Shown here: positions 61,498-64,000 of the stretch, piece after piece
How the letters are laid out: each line of letters opens with the position of its first letter
How positions within the stretch are numbered: the stretch's first letter is position 1
From: Datisca glomerata
Lineage: Eukaryota; Streptophyta; Magnoliopsida; Cucurbitales; Datiscaceae
Reading direction: 5' to 3'
NCBI GenBank assembly: GCA_003255025.1
Contig: QANY01002375.1
Span: 1,482,303-1,546,302, forward strand
Length of the DNA: 64,000 nucleotides
Made by a program: the position numbers and the translations under genes
The notes under the pieces: generated by a model
The model's input: only the letters and a program-made list of their open reading frames with translations
What the model was told of the DNA's origin: nothing
The model's database searches: none

Positions 61498-64000
61498 CCT
61501 CATTTTCCCCTCTATCTGTTTGTTCTTCACCCCTGTACCCCCTCGTTTGTATTCCACTCATTTTCTTGCCTCTCTCCTTCACTATTTTTTCTCCTTTTTT
61601 GTAGATCTGTTACTGCGTTCTTTCTGGTTTTTCTGTAGAGTTCTCCTGCCATTTTGGAAGATTTTATTTTCTACCAGTTGTGTAGATTTTGGTCCATAGA
61701 TCTCGGGTTCTTGGTGGTTGTCTTCTCTTCAGATATTATAGTTTGGTATTTTTGGTGCTTCATTTGTGTGTGACACAATAGGGTGTCCCTGATCTGTTCA
61801 AGATTATTTTATTCTTTATGCGAATATATTTTTGCAGCGTTAGTTGACCGAGCCAGGTTTGGATGGTGGATGACCTATGGAACAAGCCTTATGTGCTCTA
61901 TTTTTGTGTATTGCATATGTACAAGATTTCCTCCCTATACGTGAGTAGGTGTCAATGAGTCTTATATGACACTTGTAATTATTTATTTATATTTAGATCT
62001 AATAATTCTGTTCAGATCTTGTTATGTTGTAACTCTGCTCAGTAATGAAATGCGTTTTTTATCTTAAAAAAAAGCAACCATTGGAGCCAAAGAAGTTTTT
62101 GGGAAGCATAAACCACAACTCAATTTTGGCTTCCGTACCTGATCTAGCTATCACATACTGTTTCTTACAACACCATGTCATAAGAGAGTCTCCTGAAAAA
62201 AGTAAAAGCCTGTGGTAGATCGTCTTTAAGTAACATGACCTACTCAATCAACATCAACATAATCATGGAGATTATGAGTACTTTCAATTGAGAAGTATAC
62301 ACCATGAAATAAGGTTCCTTTGACATAACGTAGTATGCAAAGAACAACAACAAATTAAGACGAGCGGGGAGAAAATAAAATCTAACTAACAATATGAACG
62401 ACATGAGAAATATTAGTTCTAGTAACTGTTAGTAAGTGTTGCATCATTAAGTGGAGAGCCATCAGGGGGAGTGAGATGTACATTCCGTTCAAGAGGAGAG
62501 AGAGCAGTCTTAATGTCACTTAAACTAGCATGAGCAATAAGTTCAAAAGCATATATGACTTGAGAATGATATAACCATCTGAGACGATGAGACTTCAAGT
62601 CCAAGGAAGTAACTTGGTGACCGAGATCAAAATGGTGACTAAAAAAACATTTTAGATCATATATTACAAGTACGTCATTCCCGATAATTATCATATCATC
62701 TACATAGAGCTAAAGAATAATGATTCCTTTATCAGACTTCCTAACAAATAATACAGAATCAAAGAGGACCTGACGTGAAATCATCTTTTTCGTGGTGCTT
62801 GTTTGAGTCCCTAGAGTGGTCGATGAAGTTTGCGATGGATGATCATATCCGGGAGGGGTTACTTATAAACTTCTTTAGATAAGTCTTAGGCAATTTTGAC
62901 ATCCATCTAAAAAAATTTCCATTTACAAATTACAGCTAGATTCTGATAGAGGTGGAACAATCCGCTAGAGCAAAGATCTCCTCGTAATCAATTTTATGTT
63001 CATTTGTGTAACCTTTGACTACTAATCATGCTTTATAACGGTCAATAGATCCATCAAAACATGTTTTAATCTTGTAAACTGATTTACATCTCACAATAGA
63101 TTTTTTAGGAGAAAGATCAACCAAGTCCAAAGTATGAGTACTTTCAAATGCTTGTAACTCTTCTTTCATTGCTTGCTCGCGAGTAGGGTTAGATCTAGCC
63201 TCTTGGTATGATTTAGGTTCACATAAAAAATGAGTAGTGAAAAAACACTAAAAATCACAAAGATGAGCAGGTTGTTCTGTTATCTTATTAGACAAACGAA
63301 ATGGATTAAGATAGGATTAAAGATGTTTGTATGACTGAGGATGTGGACTCTAATTGATTTACTTCAGGATCCCCATATGGTTCAGGTACTTCAGATGAGG
63401 TCAGAGAAGATGATGGACTATTTGTATGAAGTTCAAAAGTTGCAACGGGTGATTCTTCAAGGAATAAATTAACAGAAGACTTTGTAAAGTAAGGAATAGC
63501 AGGTGAGGTTCATGCGTTGAACTTGGACATAGAAGAAAACATTTTATGTTCCCAAAAGATGACGTGGCGAGAGTCACGAAGACGATTAGAAATGTGATCC
63601 TAGCATCAATCCCATACCCTAGAAAATAACATAGCCAAGAATGAGGTTCAAGTTTTGTGTGCTCATGTGATTTGAAGGAGAACGAAGCATGCACACCCAA
63701 ATACTTTTAGAGACTTGTAGTCTGGTGGAGTGATATATAATCACTCATAAGGAGTTTGATTATTGATGACCGAAGATGGAATGCGACTTGTAGTATAAAC
63801 AACGATCAACGCAGCTTCTCCCCGAAAAATATTCAGGACGTGATGCTGAAATAAGTGAAGTCCAAATGGTTTCAATCAGATGTCTATGTTTTCTTTCAAC
63901 ATGTCCATTTTGTTGAATGGTACCCAGACAAGATCGATGGATGGTGGTTCCATGTGAATGAAGAAAATTTAGAAATTCAATTTCTTTATATTCCATGACA
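60800..64000 (-). pseudogene. Copia polyprotein (integrase, RT, RNase H), broken and split
   Basis: Reading downward from the window edge: integrase with YKEIEFLNFLHSHGTTIHRS and QQNGHVERKHRH (63990-63880), then EHTKLEPHSWLCYFLGYG (near 63660). The RT start is near 63190 and contains an AWLVVKGYTNEHKIDYEEIF stretch near 63000. The catalytic YVDD is intact at 62695-62706. RNase H begins near 62250 and is split at 62073/61079 by a retroposed insertion, resuming with NQNAIQIAYNGIFHERTKHI to 60838. Many stops and shifts occur. The upstream part lies beyond the window. Confidence 0.83.
61079..62073 (+). mobile_element. Poly(A)-tailed retroposed sequence inside the copia element
   Basis: The insert is flanked by near-identical direct repeats containing AACCATTGGAGC (5' copy about 61062-61078, 3' copy about 62074-62090), 14-17 bp long, and ends in an A run (62066-62073) after AATGAAATG. 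Long target repeats plus poly(A) are marks of LINE-driven retroposition. The left part is CT-rich with CCCTAACCCTAA (telo-box like, 61187-61198) and a GCCGCCGCC stretch, as in plant 5' UTRs; the right part looks like a 3' UTR. Frames in the CT-rich part are compositional. It could be a processed transcript of an unknown gene or a SINE/LINE relic. Confidence 0.7.

Noticed and set aside
61241..61699. Long overlapping frames rich in Ser/Leu/Phe/Pro and, antisense, Arg/Glu
   Set aside because: They are translations of a CT-rich stretch; all frames stay open together and no domain is present.

Overview
The window reads as nuclear DNA of a dicot plant. It has plant split genes with GT-AG introns, Ty1/copia, CACTA, PIF/Harbinger-like, hAT-like and pararetroviral remnants, and a block of plastid DNA. 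The cucurbit-like flavour of the retrotransposon gag (DUF7745 type) is only a weak hint about the family. No homology search was run; names rest on residue patterns recognised by eye. Positions 1 to about 6660 are a nuclear copy of plastid DNA (NUPT) in plastid order: start of rpoB, trnC-GCA, petN, psbM, trnD-GUC, trnY-GUA, trnE-UUC and part of the trnE-trnT spacer. rpoB carries a stop codon and a 2-base deletion, so this is not the working plastome. Positions 6660 to 22800 are a nest of transposons: a decayed copia polyprotein (minus), a DUF7745/coiled-coil gag pseudogene (minus) split by a 1.87-kb solo LTR with perfect 5-bp target duplication, a complete 5.1-kb non-autonomous CACTA element (13514-18599, target duplication ATT) holding an intron-bearing fragment of an AP-3 mu adaptin gene, a DUF4283 fragment, and a 511-bp hAT-like element. 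Positions 22836-34829 are bounded by two LTRs of one copia family in minus orientation, with PBS, polypurine tract and near-matching 5-bp flanks. Inside are three separate gag pieces, an RNase H piece, a Harbinger-type MITE, several minisatellites, a duplicated block and one exon-like fragment of a sucrase/ferredoxin-like gene. Positions 35339-39690 are the only apparently functional host genes: an intact three-exon BAG-family co-chaperone gene (plus) and a convergent, intact three-exon SGF11 gene (minus), the zinc-finger subunit of the SAGA deubiquitinase module. Positions 40500-42813 are minisatellites and a microsatellite. Positions 42812-47260 are a broken endogenous pararetrovirus (Caulimoviridae-like): a 125-bp-arm inverted repeat just upstream of a tRNA-Met primer site, then movement-protein and coat-protein regions on plus, then an inverted protease/RT region on minus. 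Positions 47311-52223 are a structurally complete LTR element (target duplication CATAG) with no recognisable protein and a 20-copy minisatellite built on a GC-rich palindrome. Positions 53640-64000 hold a Helitron-like 3' end, a copia element (plus) with decayed gag, integrase, RT and RNase H, an hAT-like MITE, and another copia element (minus) whose RNase H region is split by a poly(A)-tailed retroposed sequence.
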